Source: Desertimonas sp963732335
GTDB lineage: Bacteria > Actinomycetota > Acidimicrobiia > Acidimicrobiales > Ilumatobacteraceae
NCBI GenBank assembly: GCA_963732335.1
Contig: CAVSZO010000026.1
Location: 62,001 to 126,000 of the forward strand
Direction: 5' to 3'
Length of the DNA: 64,000 nucleotides
Shown: in pieces, positions 1-8,524 of the stretch
Numbering within the stretch: the stretch's first letter is position 1
Layout of the letters: every line of letters begins with the position of its first letter
Translations under genes and position numbers: made by a program
The notes under the pieces: generated by a model
Database searches by the model: none
What the model was told of the DNA's origin: nothing
What the model saw: the letters and a program-made list of their open reading frames with translations, nothing else

Positions 1-1624
1 GAACAGGACTGCGTCGTCTCACGAACGTTCTCATCTCCGTCGCCAATGTCTTGGCTGACTCGGCCTCGCCGACCTCGTCGGCTTCGGCGATCGTCGGGTC
101 GACGGCACGGTCGTCGGCACTGCCCGGCAGGAACTGGCCCTTGAACTCCTCGACGACGTCGCCGAGGCCCTCGGGCACGCCTGACGTGCGGATCTCCTCG
201 AGCATCGCGCTGTGACTGGAGCGGACGTGCTGCACGAGCTCGGCTTCGAAGCGCTTGACGTCGGTGACTGGGACATCGTCCAGATAGCCGCGGGTGCCGG
301 CGAAGATGACGACCACCTGCTCCTCGACCGGCATCGGCGAGTTGAGCGGCTGCTTGAGCAGCTCGACGAGGCGGTAGCCACGCTCGAGCTGTGCCTTCGA
401 CACGGCGTCGAGCTCGGACCCGAACGTGGCGAACGCCTCGAGCTCGCGGAACTGGGCGAGATCGAGCTTGAGCGTGCCGGCGACTGCCTTCATCGACTTG
501 ATCTGGGCGGCACCGCCGACCCGCGACACCGAGTTGCCCACGTCGACGGCGGGGCGGACGCCCGACTTGAACAGGTTCTCCTGCACGTACACCTGGCCGT
601 CGGTGATCGAGATGACGTTCGTCGGGATGTACGCCGAGATGTCGCCGGCCTTCGTCTCGATGATCGGCAGGGCGGTGAGCGAGCCGGCGCCGTTCTCGTC
701 GGACAGCTTGGCGGCTCGCTCGAGCAGGCGGCTGTGCAGGTAGAAGACGTCGCCCGGGTACGCCTCGCGGCCAGGCGGGCGGCGCAGCAGCAATGACACC
801 TGGCGATACGCCTCGGCCTGCTTCGACAGGTCGTCGTAGACGACGAGGGCGTGCTCGCCGTTCTCCATCCAGTGCTGGCCCATGGCGCAGCCGGCGTAGG
901 GAGCGAGGTACTTGAACGGCGCCGGGTCGGCGGCCGGCGCCGTGACCACCACGGTGTACTCCATCGCCCCGTGCTGACGCAGCGTCTCGACGGTCTGCGC
1001 CACGGTCGAACCCTTCTGCCCGATGGCCACGTAGATGCACTTCACACCCTGGCCACGCTGGTTGAGGATCGTGTCGATGGCGATCGTCGTCTTGCCCGTC
1101 TTGCGGTCGCCGATGATCAGCTCACGCTGACCGCGGCCGATCGGCGTCATCGCGTCGATCGACTTGATGCCCGTCTGCAACGGCTCGTGGACCGGCCTGC
1201 GGCCGGTGATCCCGGGCGCCTGGATCTCCATCCGCCGCTCCTCGACGCCGACCAGCTCGCCATGACCGTCGACCGGCTCGCCGAGGGCGTTGACGACACG
1301 ACCGAGGACGCCGTCACCGACCGGCACCGACAGGATGCGTCCGGTCGCCTTGACGGTCTGGCCCTCCTCGATCTCGTCGACGTCGCCGAGCACGACGGCG
1401 CCGATCGAGAACTCCTCGAGGTTGAGGGCGAGGCCGACGATGCCGTTCTCGAACTCGAGCAACTCGTTCACTCCGGCATCCGGGAGGCCGGACACTCGGG
1501 CGATGCCGTCGCCGACCTCGGAGACTCGCCCGACCGTGCGAGCCTCGAGGGACGGCGTGAAGTCATCGAGGTTGGACTTGAGGGCCGCCGCGATGTCGGC
1601 GGCGGAGAGGGTGAGTTCAGCCAT
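1..1624 (-). CDS. atpA: ATP synthase F1 subunit alpha (3' end off the left edge)
   Basis: This is the alpha subunit of the F1 ATPase, the non-catalytic nucleotide-binding partner of beta. The start MAELTLSAADIAAALK at 1624 is followed by the N-terminal barrel and a P-loop (GDRKTGKTT, about residues 170-178), then the alpha-type stretch around YVAIGQKGSTVAQ. The frame stays open to base 1, giving at least 540 residues. Alpha is normally 500-550 long, so only the last few residues, or a frame slip near the extreme C-terminus, can be missing. It is the last visible gene of the atp operon; atpG would follow outside the window. The identity is certain; the C-terminal boundary is not. Confidence 0.96.
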   Translation of the reverse strand, partial: MAELTLSAADIAAALKSNLDDFTPSLEARTVGRVSEVGDGIARVSGLPDAGVNELLEFENGIVGLALNLEEFSIGAVVLGDVDEIEEGQTVKATGRILSVPVGDGVLGRVVNALGEPVDGHGELVGVEERRMEIQAPGITGRRPVHEPLQTGIKSIDAMTPIGRGQRELIIGDRKTGKTTIAIDTILNQRGQGVKCIYVAIGQKGSTVAQTVETLRQHGAMEYTVVVTAPAADPAPFKYLAPYAGCAMGQHWMENGEHALVVYDDLSKQAEAYRQVSLLLRRPPGREAYPGDVFYLHSRLLERAAKLSDENGAGSLTALPIIETKAGDISAYIPTNVISITDGQVYVQENLFKSGVRPAVDVGNSVSRVGGAAQIKSMKAVAGTLKLDLAQFRELEAFATFGSELDAVSKAQLERGYRLVELLKQPLNSPMPVEEQVVVIFAGTRGYLDDVPVTDVKRFEAELVQHVRSSHSAMLEEIRTSGVPEGLGDVVEEFKGQFLPGSADDRAVDPTIAEADEVGEAESAKTLATEMRTFVRRRSPV

Positions 1625-1658
1625 GTCGGTTGCGGTCCTTTGCGATGCGGGCGCCGGG

Positions 1659-2189
1659 TTACAGACGGCTCTTCAGTTGGTCGAGGCGGGTGCGGACGCT
1701 CCCGTCGATGATCGTGTCGCCGACGGTGGCGACGAGGCCGCCGACCACGGATGGGTCGACGTTCACCTTGAGGTCGACGTTGCGACCAGTGGCGTTGGCG
1801 AGCGCGGCGCGCAGGCGATCCTGCTGATCGGCGGTCAGCGGGACGGCGCTGCGCAGTTCGGCGACGGCCGCGTCCTTGGACTCGGCGGCTCGCTGCACGA
1901 GACGATCGACGATCGCCGGCAGGTCGCGTGCGCGCCCGGCCCCGACGACCATGGCGATCAGCTGCACCGTCGTCTGGGTCGCCTTGCCCCCGAGGAGTTC
2001 CTCGATGATCGCCTGGCGCCGGGCCGCTGGGATCAACTCGTCGGAGAGCGCCTCACGGAGCGCGTCGTTCGACTCGTACAAGCGGGCGAAGCGGAACAGC
2101 TCGTCCTCGACCTCGTCGAGCGTCCCTTCGGCGCGGGCGACCTCGAACAGCGCCGTGGCGTATCCGTCGATGCGAGGGTCGGTGCTCAT
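1659..2189 (-). CDS. atpH: ATP synthase F1 subunit delta
   Basis: This 176-residue OSCP/delta subunit joins the F1 head to the peripheral stalk. It starts MSTDPRIDGYATALFEVARA and ends with the typical delta C-terminus around GGLVATVGDTIIDGSVRTRLD. The ATG overlaps the stop of the preceding b subunit as ATGA (2186-2189), which fixes the start and indicates translational coupling. It is a separate delta protein; the fused b-delta subunit found in mycobacteria is not used here. Confidence 0.96.
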   Translation of the reverse strand: MSTDPRIDGYATALFEVARAEGTLDEVEDELFRFARLYESNDALREALSDELIPAARRQAIIEELLGGKATQTTVQLIAMVVGAGRARDLPAIVDRLVQRAAESKDAAVAELRSAVPLTADQQDRLRAALANATGRNVDLKVNVDPSVVGGLVATVGDTIIDGSVRTRLDQLKSRL

Positions 2190-2764
2190 GGCGTTCCCTC
2201 TGGTGTCGTGGCACCGACGTTGGCGATGAAGTCCTCGATCAGGCGCTGCTGCGTCTCCTCGTCGAGCGACTCCTCGATCACCCGCTCGGCGACGAGGACG
2301 GACTGCCTGGCGATCTCGGCGCGCATCTCGTCCATCGCCCGGCTGCCGAGCAGGGCGATGTCGGCATCGGCCTTGGCCTCCAGCTCGGCGACCTCGCCCT
2401 CGAGACGCGCCCGCCCGTCGGCGAGCAGCGCCGCGGCGCGCTCGTCGGCCTGGGCGAGCAGGTGGACGCGCTCGTTCTCGATGTCGCCAAGGGCCTGGCG
2501 GATCCGCTCCGCCTCGGCAGTGGCCTCCTCCTCGTCCTGCTTGGCTGCATCGAGCTCGGCCTGGACCTTCTCGGTTCGCTTGTTGAGGGCCTTCTTGACG
2601 AACGGCGATCCCTTCCAGAACAGCAGGGCGAAGATGATCACCGAGGCCGTGGCGCCGAACAGCAGCTCGTAGCCCTCCGGCCACAGCCAGTGGTGGGTCT
2701 GGTCGATGCGCTCGGCGTGCTCGCCCTCATCAGCGGCGGCGGGGAGCAGTTGCCAGCCGATCAT
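2186..2764 (-). CDS. atpF: ATP synthase F0 subunit b
   Basis: This 192-residue peripheral-stalk subunit has one N-terminal membrane helix (about residues 34-52, LLFGATASVIIFALLFW) followed by a long charged coiled coil rich in E, A and R. The start overlaps the stop of the upstream b-like gene (ATGA, 2761-2764), and its own stop overlaps the atpH start. It is the second of two consecutive b-type genes, so the stalk is probably a b/b' heterodimer. Confidence 0.93.
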   Translation of the reverse strand: MIGWQLLPAAADEGEHAERIDQTHHWLWPEGYELLFGATASVIIFALLFWKGSPFVKKALNKRTEKVQAELDAAKQDEEEATAEAERIRQALGDIENERVHLLAQADERAAALLADGRARLEGEVAELEAKADADIALLGSRAMDEMRAEIARQSVLVAERVIEESLDEETQQRLIEDFIANVGATTPEGTP

Positions 2765-3378
2765 GAGACGACTCCGGCACCGACGACCTCGTCGACGACT
2801 CGGCGCACGGCGGCGTCGTCCGGGCGCCGGTCGATGCTCAGCTCGACGGTCCGCGAGGCGACATCGGCGACGGCATCGGCGACCATCGGACGGGCCGCCG
2901 CCTTGGCCGCTTCGTAGTCGGCCGCGGCGGCGGCGCGGCGCTCGGCGATGGTCGCGGTGACGCCGGCGAGACGCTCGGTGCGTTCGGCTTCGAGTTGGCG
3001 GCTCGCCGCCTCGATCCGTGCCGTGCCCTCGGCCCTGACGGCCGCCAGTGCCCGCTCGTACTCGGCGACCTCGCCTTGCGCCTCGGCGCGCAGCGTCTCG
3101 GCGCGCTCGTGACCGCTGCGGATCAGGCCGCGGCGCGCCGCCATGCCCCGCTTCACCTTGGGGACCAGGTACAGGCGCATCGCCACGAGCAGCACGAGGA
3201 AGGCGCCGAGCCCCCACAGCAGCTCCTTGGTCTCCGGCGTGATCGGGCTGGGGCCCTCGTCGGGCGGGGCGGTGCTCTCGTCCGTGGCGGTCGGCCGCAA
3301 GCCGACACTCTCCGCTGCCGCGCCAAGAACTACGTGCAGCCCGCCTTCACCGGCGAGGGCGACGGAAACGGTGTACAA
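2761..3378 (-). CDS. ATP synthase F0 subunit b' (second b-type subunit)
   Basis: This 205-residue protein has the b-subunit plan: a membrane helix around residues 55-75 (LWGLGAFLVLLVAMRLYLV) followed by a helical stalk. A longer N-terminal extension precedes the helix, including a GGLHVVLGAAAESVG segment. The chosen start is TTG at 3378, preceded by GTAGGAG at good spacing; no ATG lies nearby. It follows atpE by 9 bases and overlaps atpF. Photosynthetic and some other bacteria encode b and b' separately; the same arrangement is inferred here. Confidence 0.85.
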   Translation of the reverse strand: MYTVSVALAGEGGLHVVLGAAAESVGLRPTATDESTAPPDEGPSPITPETKELLWGLGAFLVLLVAMRLYLVPKVKRGMAARRGLIRSGHERAETLRAEAQGEVAEYERALAAVRAEGTARIEAASRQLEAERTERLAGVTATIAERRAAAAADYEAAKAAARPMVADAVADVASRTVELSIDRRPDDAAVRRVVDEVVGAGVVS

Positions 3379-3387
3379 GGTGCGCTC

Positions 3388-3660
3388 CTACAGTCCGAGG
3401 AGGATGAAGACCACGAAGCCGATCAGCGCCAGCGCCTCGGTGAAGGCGATGCCGAGGAACATCGTGGTCCGGACCATACCGGCGGCCTCCGGTTGGCGGG
3501 CCATCGCCTCGATGGCCTTGCCGACCACGTAGCCGATGCCGATGCCAGGGCCGATGGCCGCGAGGCCGTAGGCGAACCCGGCGCCGATAGCGGCGTTCGC
3601 TGCCTTCTGGTCGTCGGCATTGAGCGGGGCCTGAGCGATGAGTCCGGCGATCGCTTCCAT
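3388..3660 (-). CDS. atpE: ATP synthase F0 subunit c
   Basis: This 90-residue hairpin proteolipid forms the rotor ring. Helix 1 is glycine-rich (AIGAGFAYGLAAIGPGIGIG), the cytoplasmic loop carries RQPE (residues 55-58), and helix 2 carries the ion-binding carboxylate, Glu75, in GIAFTEALALIG. The residues around the carboxylate look proton-specific; the extra polar ligands of Na+ rings are not obvious. It lies between atpB and the b' gene in the standard order. Confidence 0.96.
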   Translation of the reverse strand: MEAIAGLIAQAPLNADDQKAANAAIGAGFAYGLAAIGPGIGIGYVVGKAIEAMARQPEAAGMVRTTMFLGIAFTEALALIGFVVFILLGL

Positions 3661-3713
3661 ATCTGACTTCTCCCTGTGGTTCTGGTTCTGGAGATCTGGT
3701 TGGTTGTGGCGGT

Positions 3714-4476
3714 TCAGTGCTCGGGGTGAGCGGCGAGGCCGATGTAGACGGCGGTGAGGATGGTGAAGATGTACGCCTGCAACAGGCCGACGAGCACCTC
3801 GAAGACGGTCAGGAACAGCAGCATGAAGAAGGGCAGGACCGACATCGGCTTGAGCAGAAACTGCTGCGTCCGGGCGAACAGCATGGCGTCGGTGAGCAGG
3901 GCGAACGTCACCAGCAACATGTGCCCGGCGAGCATGTTGGCGAAGAGTCGGACCGCCAGGCTGAACGGGCGCAACACGATGTTGGAGAGGAACTCGATGA
4001 GGCCGACGAGGGGACGCATTGCCACGGGTACGTTGCGCGGCCACAGCATGCCGGTGAGGTAGCTGAGCCCGTTGTGCTTGAAGCCGACGGTGTTGTACGT
4101 CAGCCACACCAGGACGGCGAGGAACAACGGCAGTGCCATCCGGGCGGTCGCCGGCATCTGCAGGATCGGAATGATCCCGGGCAAGTTGCACAGGTAGACG
4201 AAGATGAAGATGGTCAGCAGGAAGGGCGTCCATCCGAGTCCGTCGCGGCCGATCGTCTGCATCACGATCTGTTCCTCGATGAACTCGACCCCCGACTCGG
4301 CCACGTTGCGCACTCCCGTCGGGGCGACCAACGGGTCGCGGTCGCGACGCGACGAGGTAGATGATGATGGCGATGATGGACGCCAGGCAGGCGATGAGGG
4401 CCACCTTGTTGAACGTCGGGAAGAGGTCCTTCCAACGGATGACCTCGTTGATCGGGGGGAATTCGAGAGCGAGCAT
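3714..4476 (-). CDS. atpB: ATP synthase F0 subunit a (one reading-frame break)
   Basis: This is the stator channel subunit. Residues from MLALEFPPINEVIRWKD at 4476 give the N-terminus and first helix (ALIACLASIIAIIIYLVAS). The rest is in another frame from about 4345 and carries the conserved FSLAVRLFANMLAGH helix with the essential arginine. The break is one extra base: the codons run TCG, CGA, C, CGC, GAC, so the site reads as CGA or CGC, both Arg. It is therefore interpreted as an unresolved synonymous SNP, not a lesion, since an organism would not normally lose subunit a. Helices and charge pattern are otherwise complete up to AHPEH at the end. Confidence 0.93.
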
Positions 4477-4487
4477 CGGGATCTACC

Positions 4488-4949
4488 TCAGCGTCGTGGG
4501 CGGGACGGGGTCATCGACGGGACGGAGGGCTTGAGGCCGGGAAAGGCGAGCGAGAGGGCGACGTACTTCAACTCCCACAGCAGAAGCCCGAGATGCGTGA
4601 CGATGATCGTCGCACCGAGCGCTGGGCGAGAAATCCAGGCCGCGTCCTTGACGAGCCACACGGCGAGGAAGATCAGCCCGAGCCGGAAGAGGTAGCCGAA
4701 CAGGACGCCGCCCATGATCAGGGCGACCGAGATCCGTGCGGTCGTGGCGATGATCGCCGCGGCCAGGAGGAAGTTGGCGAGCACGATGGCGATCCCGTAC
4801 GCGGCCGACGACGCCCCGTTGCCGCCCCAGATGACGCCACAGATGGCGATGATCACCGGTGCGGCGATCAGGCCGCGCCGGCCGATGTCCCTGGAGACGT
4901 CGATCTCCGGCGCCGATCCCTCGAGCCGCGTCGTGAACGCGCCGTTCAT
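4488..4949 (-). CDS. ATP synthase protein I-like membrane protein
   Basis: This 153-residue protein has four predicted membrane helices (for example GLIAAPVIIAICGVIWGG, YGIAIVLANFLLAAAIIA and the LIMGGVLFGYLFRLGLIFL stretch). It sits immediately upstream of atpB in the operon, where AtpI-type assembly factors are encoded. AtpI proteins are small, poorly conserved and thought to help assemble the c ring. The assignment rests on position and topology; no signature motif is visible. Its start overlaps the stop of the upstream atpZ-like gene. Confidence 0.75.
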   Translation of the reverse strand: MNGAFTTRLEGSAPEIDVSRDIGRRGLIAAPVIIAICGVIWGGNGASSAAYGIAIVLANFLLAAAIIATTARISVALIMGGVLFGYLFRLGLIFLAVWLVKDAAWISRPALGATIIVTHLGLLLWELKYVALSLAFPGLKPSVPSMTPSRPRR

Positions 4950-5248
4950 GGCTGCGATCCTCCCGCGTTGGCGGCGTCCTGGCGATGACGTGTCACGTCA
5001 TCGCGGCGCCTCGCCTCGAGTGTCTCCATCTGCGCCGTGTAGCGCGCCTTCCACGCGAAGAACAACCCGACGACCGCGAGCACCGAGGTGAGGATCGTTA
5101 CCACCGGGTCAGTTCCCAACCAGCGGTCGACGGCGAAGCCGAGGCCGAAGAACAGCAGCAGCGTCAGCGCCGCGTCCATGCCCCGCCCGAGGCTGTCGTC
5201 GCCACGCAACGCGCGGCGTGCAGTGCTGGGGGAAGGCAACAGTTTCAT
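4946..5248 (-). CDS. AtpZ/AtpI-family small membrane protein
   Basis: This is a protein of about 100 residues starting MKLLPSPSTARRALRGDD, with two closely spaced helices (DAALTLLLFFGLGFAVDRWLG and VVTILTSVLAVVGLFFAW). The G-F-x-x-D-x-x-x-G between the helices is the usual AtpZ pattern. An upstream in-frame start at 5347 would add 33 residues with no conserved character, so 5248 is preferred. Its stop overlaps the next gene as ATGA. It is the first gene of the atp operon proper, after the lipid-carrier transferase. Confidence 0.8.
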   Translation of the reverse strand: MKLLPSPSTARRALRGDDSLGRGMDAALTLLLFFGLGFAVDRWLGTDPVVTILTSVLAVVGLFFAWKARYTAQMETLEARRRDDVTRHRQDAANAGGSQP

Positions 5249-5343
5249 CGGCGTTGATGATGGTTCACGGAGGGTGTGGCGAGCTTGTGAATGTACGCAC
5301 AAGCTACAGGATCCGAGTGTGCGGCGCAAGTTCCGCGACGTCC

Positions 5344-6477
5344 TCACGACGCTACTCGTCCGTTGTCACGGCGTCTGCGGCGAACGCTCGGATGGAGCAC
5401 GGTGTAGAGGACGATTGCGATCGCCGCCATGCCGAAAAGGAGGTACGACGGGTTCGAGTCGGTGAGCACCGGGTAGAGGACGAAGCCCGAGAGCAGCGCC
5501 GTCCACGCCCAGAGGATCAGCACGCTGCGCCGATGTCCGTGACCGAGATTCATCAAGCGGTGATGGAGGTGCCCCTTGTCGGCGACGTCGAGCGCTTGTC
5601 GCCGGCTCGCCCGACGGATGACGGCGAACACGAGGTCAAGAATCGGCACGCCGAGGATGAGCAGTGGTATGACCAACGGAGCGAGGAAGAAGTAGGTCTG
5701 ACCGATGAATCCCTGGCCGCTCGGGTCGGCTCGGCCGCCGACGACGCTCGTCGACACGGCCATCAGCAGGCCGAGGAGCAGCGCCCCGCTGTCGCCCATG
5801 ATGATGCGCGCCGGATTGAAGTTGTGGGGCAGGAACCCGACGCACACGCCGACGGCGATGATCGCTACGAGTGGCCCGAAGTTCGGCGAGGCGAGCAGCC
5901 CGAGGTCGCTGAGCTTCTGGGCGTAGAGGAAGAACGCCCCGGCGGCGATGGCGACGATCCCGGCGGCGAGACCGTCGAGGCCGTCGATCAGGTTGATCGC
6001 CTGCGTCATCCCGAGCAGCCACAGCACGGTGACGAGCGGAGCCCAGTCGCTCGACAACAGGATGTCGTCCATCAAGGGAACGCGGAAGTAGTACATCGTC
6101 ACCCCGTACTGCACGAGGACGAGGCCGGCGAGCACGATCGCCGTCACCTTGGCCGGCGGCAGCGAGCCGTGGATGTCGTCGTACAACCCAACGACGAGGA
6201 TGATCACGGCCGCGGCGATGATGCCACGGGGCTCCGAGTTGCGGGCGAACAACGAGTCGAAGCGGTCGAGCAGGCGGGCGACGGCGAAGGCGACGATGAA
6301 GCCGGCAAACAAGGCGAGGCCGCCGATCGCCGGAATCGGCGCCGTGTGCACCGTCCGCTCGCTCGGCTGGTAGAGCCAGCCGCGCCACCTGGCGAGGCGA
6401 CCGACGAGCGGCGTGGCGACCAACGTGACGACTGCGGCGACGGCACCGATGATGAGGTAGTCACCGGTACCCGGCAC
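5344..6477 (-). CDS. Undecaprenyl-phosphate HexNAc-1-phosphate transferase (WecA/TagO/MraY family)
   Basis: This is a polytopic membrane enzyme of about 377 residues that moves an amino-sugar phosphate from a UDP-sugar to undecaprenyl phosphate, the first step of cell-wall polymer or arabinogalactan-linker synthesis. It shows the family motifs in order: VVGLYDDIHGS (the DD pair), NLIDGLDGLAAG, IIMGDSGALLLG, and the C-terminal loop DKGHLHHRLMNLGHGHRR. The GTG at 6477 is chosen because the helices start just after it. An upstream ATG at 6645 is in frame but adds an Arg/Ser-rich tail not expected for the family. A gene of this kind upstream of atp is normal in actinobacteria. Confidence 0.92.
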   Translation of the reverse strand: MPGTGDYLIIGAVAAVVTLVATPLVGRLARWRGWLYQPSERTVHTAPIPAIGGLALFAGFIVAFAVARLLDRFDSLFARNSEPRGIIAAAVIILVVGLYDDIHGSLPPAKVTAIVLAGLVLVQYGVTMYYFRVPLMDDILLSSDWAPLVTVLWLLGMTQAINLIDGLDGLAAGIVAIAAGAFFLYAQKLSDLGLLASPNFGPLVAIIAVGVCVGFLPHNFNPARIIMGDSGALLLGLLMAVSTSVVGGRADPSGQGFIGQTYFFLAPLVIPLLILGVPILDLVFAVIRRASRRQALDVADKGHLHHRLMNLGHGHRRSVLILWAWTALLSGFVLYPVLTDSNPSYLLFGMAAIAIVLYTVLHPSVRRRRRDNGRVAS

Positions 6478-6723
6478 AGCCAGCGATCCTACGGTTGGCG
6501 TCGATTGGGCGGCGCCACCCTGGGTGCTGCGAGCGTACAGACGGCGAGCCACGTCGGTAATTGCTCCTGAAGCGGATGCGCTGCGGCCGTCGCGGCATGC
6601 GACGATCGTGATATGAGCGATGCGCACGCATAGCGCGTATCTCATCGCGTTGCGTGTCAGCGACCGTGGGCAGTACCCGCTTCCCGAGCAATGCCGACGG
6701 GAGGTCTCGGGCGAGCCTCGTTG

Positions 6724-7992
6724 CTAGGCGATGTGGGGGTCGCCGTGGGGATACGCCGGGAATCGGGCGCAGAGTTCGGCAACCTCCTTGCGGACGGCGG
6801 AAAGCTCCTCGCCGTTGTTGCGTTCGCGCAGCGCCCTGGCGATCAGCTCGGCAATCGTCGCCATCTCCGGCTCGTTCATGCCCTGCGTCGTCACCGACGG
6901 GGTGCCGATGCGCAGACCGCTCGTCACGAACGGGCTGCGCGGGTCATCGGGCACGGTGTTCTTGTTCAACGTGATGCCCGCCTCGTCAAGCGTCGACTGG
7001 GCGACCTTGCCGGTGAGCTCCTCGTCGAATGGGCGCAGATCGACCACCATCAGGTGGTTGTCGGTGCCGCCTGACACGAGGCGGAATCCCTCGCCGGCGA
7101 GGGCCTTCGCCAGCGCCGCGGCGTTGGCGACGATCTGCACGGAGTAGCGCTTGAACGACGGGTCGGCCGCCTCGCGAAAGGCAATCGCCTTGGCGGCGAT
7201 GACGTGTTCGAGCGGGCCGCCCTGCCATCCGGGGAAGACCGCTTTGTCGATGGCCTTGGCGTGCTCCTCACGGCACAGGATCGCGCCGCCGCGCGGGCCG
7301 CGCAGCGTCTTGTGCGTCGTCAACGTCACCACATCGCAGAATGGCACGGGATCGGGATGGGCGCCGCCAGCGACCAGCCCGGCGAGGTGGGCGATGTCGA
7401 ACAGCAAGAGAGCGCCGATCTCGTCGGCGATCGCCCGGAACGGCTCCGCCTCGAGACGACGCGGGTAGCTCGTCGTGCCGGCGACGATCATCTTCGGGCG
7501 GTGCTCGAGGGCGAGGTCGCGGACCTGATCCATGTCGATTCGTTCGTCGCCCGGCGTCACCTTGTAGGCGACGAAGCGGTAGGTAAGGCCGCTGGCGTTC
7601 ACCGGCGAGCCGTGCGTGAGGTGGCCGCCGTGGTCGAGGCTGAGTCCGAGCACAGTGTCGCCCGGCTGGAGCAGCGCCTGGTAGGCGCTCATGTTGGCGT
7701 TCGCTCCGGAGTGGGGCTGGACGTTGGCGTGTTCGGCGCCGAACAGCGACTTGGCCCTGGCGATGGCGATCGACTCGACATCGTCGATCACCATGTTCCC
7801 CCCGTAGTAGCGCTTGCCGGGATACCCCTCCGAGTACTTGTTGGTGAGCACGGAACCCATTGCCCGAATCACCGCCGGAGACGTGAAGTTCTCGCTGGCG
7901 ATCAACTGCAGACCCGTGGTCTGGCGCTCGAACTCGGCGGCGAGCAGCGCCTCGATCTCGTGGTCCGGGTCGGTGTCACTCGGGAAACTCAT
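6724..7992 (-). CDS. glyA: Serine hydroxymethyltransferase
   Basis: This 422-residue PLP enzyme interconverts serine and glycine and supplies methylene-tetrahydrofolate. The start MSFPSDTDPDHEIEALLAAE is followed by LQLIASENFTSP, the YSEGYPGKRYYGG loop, and TLTTHKTLRGPRGG, in which the Lys at about residue 227 forms the Schiff base. Length and motifs are complete. It lies 50 bases after rpiB on the same strand and probably shares its transcript. Confidence 0.97.
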   Translation of the reverse strand: MSFPSDTDPDHEIEALLAAEFERQTTGLQLIASENFTSPAVIRAMGSVLTNKYSEGYPGKRYYGGNMVIDDVESIAIARAKSLFGAEHANVQPHSGANANMSAYQALLQPGDTVLGLSLDHGGHLTHGSPVNASGLTYRFVAYKVTPGDERIDMDQVRDLALEHRPKMIVAGTTSYPRRLEAEPFRAIADEIGALLLFDIAHLAGLVAGGAHPDPVPFCDVVTLTTHKTLRGPRGGAILCREEHAKAIDKAVFPGWQGGPLEHVIAAKAIAFREAADPSFKRYSVQIVANAAALAKALAGEGFRLVSGGTDNHLMVVDLRPFDEELTGKVAQSTLDEAGITLNKNTVPDDPRSPFVTSGLRIGTPSVTTQGMNEPEMATIAELIARALRERNNGEELSAVRKEVAELCARFPAYPHGDPHIA

Positions 7993-8042
7993 GGGCACAT
8001 CGTCGCACCGATGCGGCCGACAAACCACCACCACTCCAACAG

Positions 8043-8489
8043 TTAGAACTCTTCCTCCAGCGCCGTGATCATGCCGACGCGGCGGGCGTGGCGGCCACCG
8101 TCGAATGGCGTGGCGAGGAACGTGTCGACGATCTCTTCGGCGAGGCCGACACCGACGACTCGGGCACCGATCGTCAGCACATTGGCGTCGTTGTGGGCAC
8201 GAGCCATGCGCGCCGTGTAGAGGTCGTTGCACAGCGCCGCCCGCACACCGCGCACCTTGTTGGCAGCAAGCTGCTCGCCCTGCCCACTGCCGCCAACGAT
8301 GAGCCCAAGTTCGTCGTCGCCGTCGCGCACCGCCCGTCCGACGGCCGCACAGAAGGGTGGGTAGTCGACCGGCTCCGCGGAATCGGTGCCCAAGTCGTCG
8401 ACGACGTGTCCGGCGCCGCGCAACCTGGCGGCGAGGTGCTCCTTGAGATCGAACCCGGCATGATCGGAAGCGATCGCGATCGTGGTCAT
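8043..8489 (-). CDS. rpiB: Ribose-5-phosphate isomerase B
   Basis: This 148-residue sugar-phosphate isomerase of the pentose phosphate pathway starts MTTIAIASDHAGFDLKEHL. The central GGSGQGEQLAANKV loop and the histidine-containing RAHNDANVL segment are typical of the actinobacterial RpiB/LacAB group, which has Ser in place of the E. coli active-site Cys. Start and length match the family. Confidence 0.95.
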   Translation of the reverse strand: MTTIAIASDHAGFDLKEHLAARLRGAGHVVDDLGTDSAEPVDYPPFCAAVGRAVRDGDDELGLIVGGSGQGEQLAANKVRGVRAALCNDLYTARMARAHNDANVLTIGARVVGVGLAEEIVDTFLATPFDGGRHARRVGMITALEEEF

Positions 8490-8524
8490 CGCTCGGCGAT
8501 GCTACGGGCCTAACGTGCCGCCCG

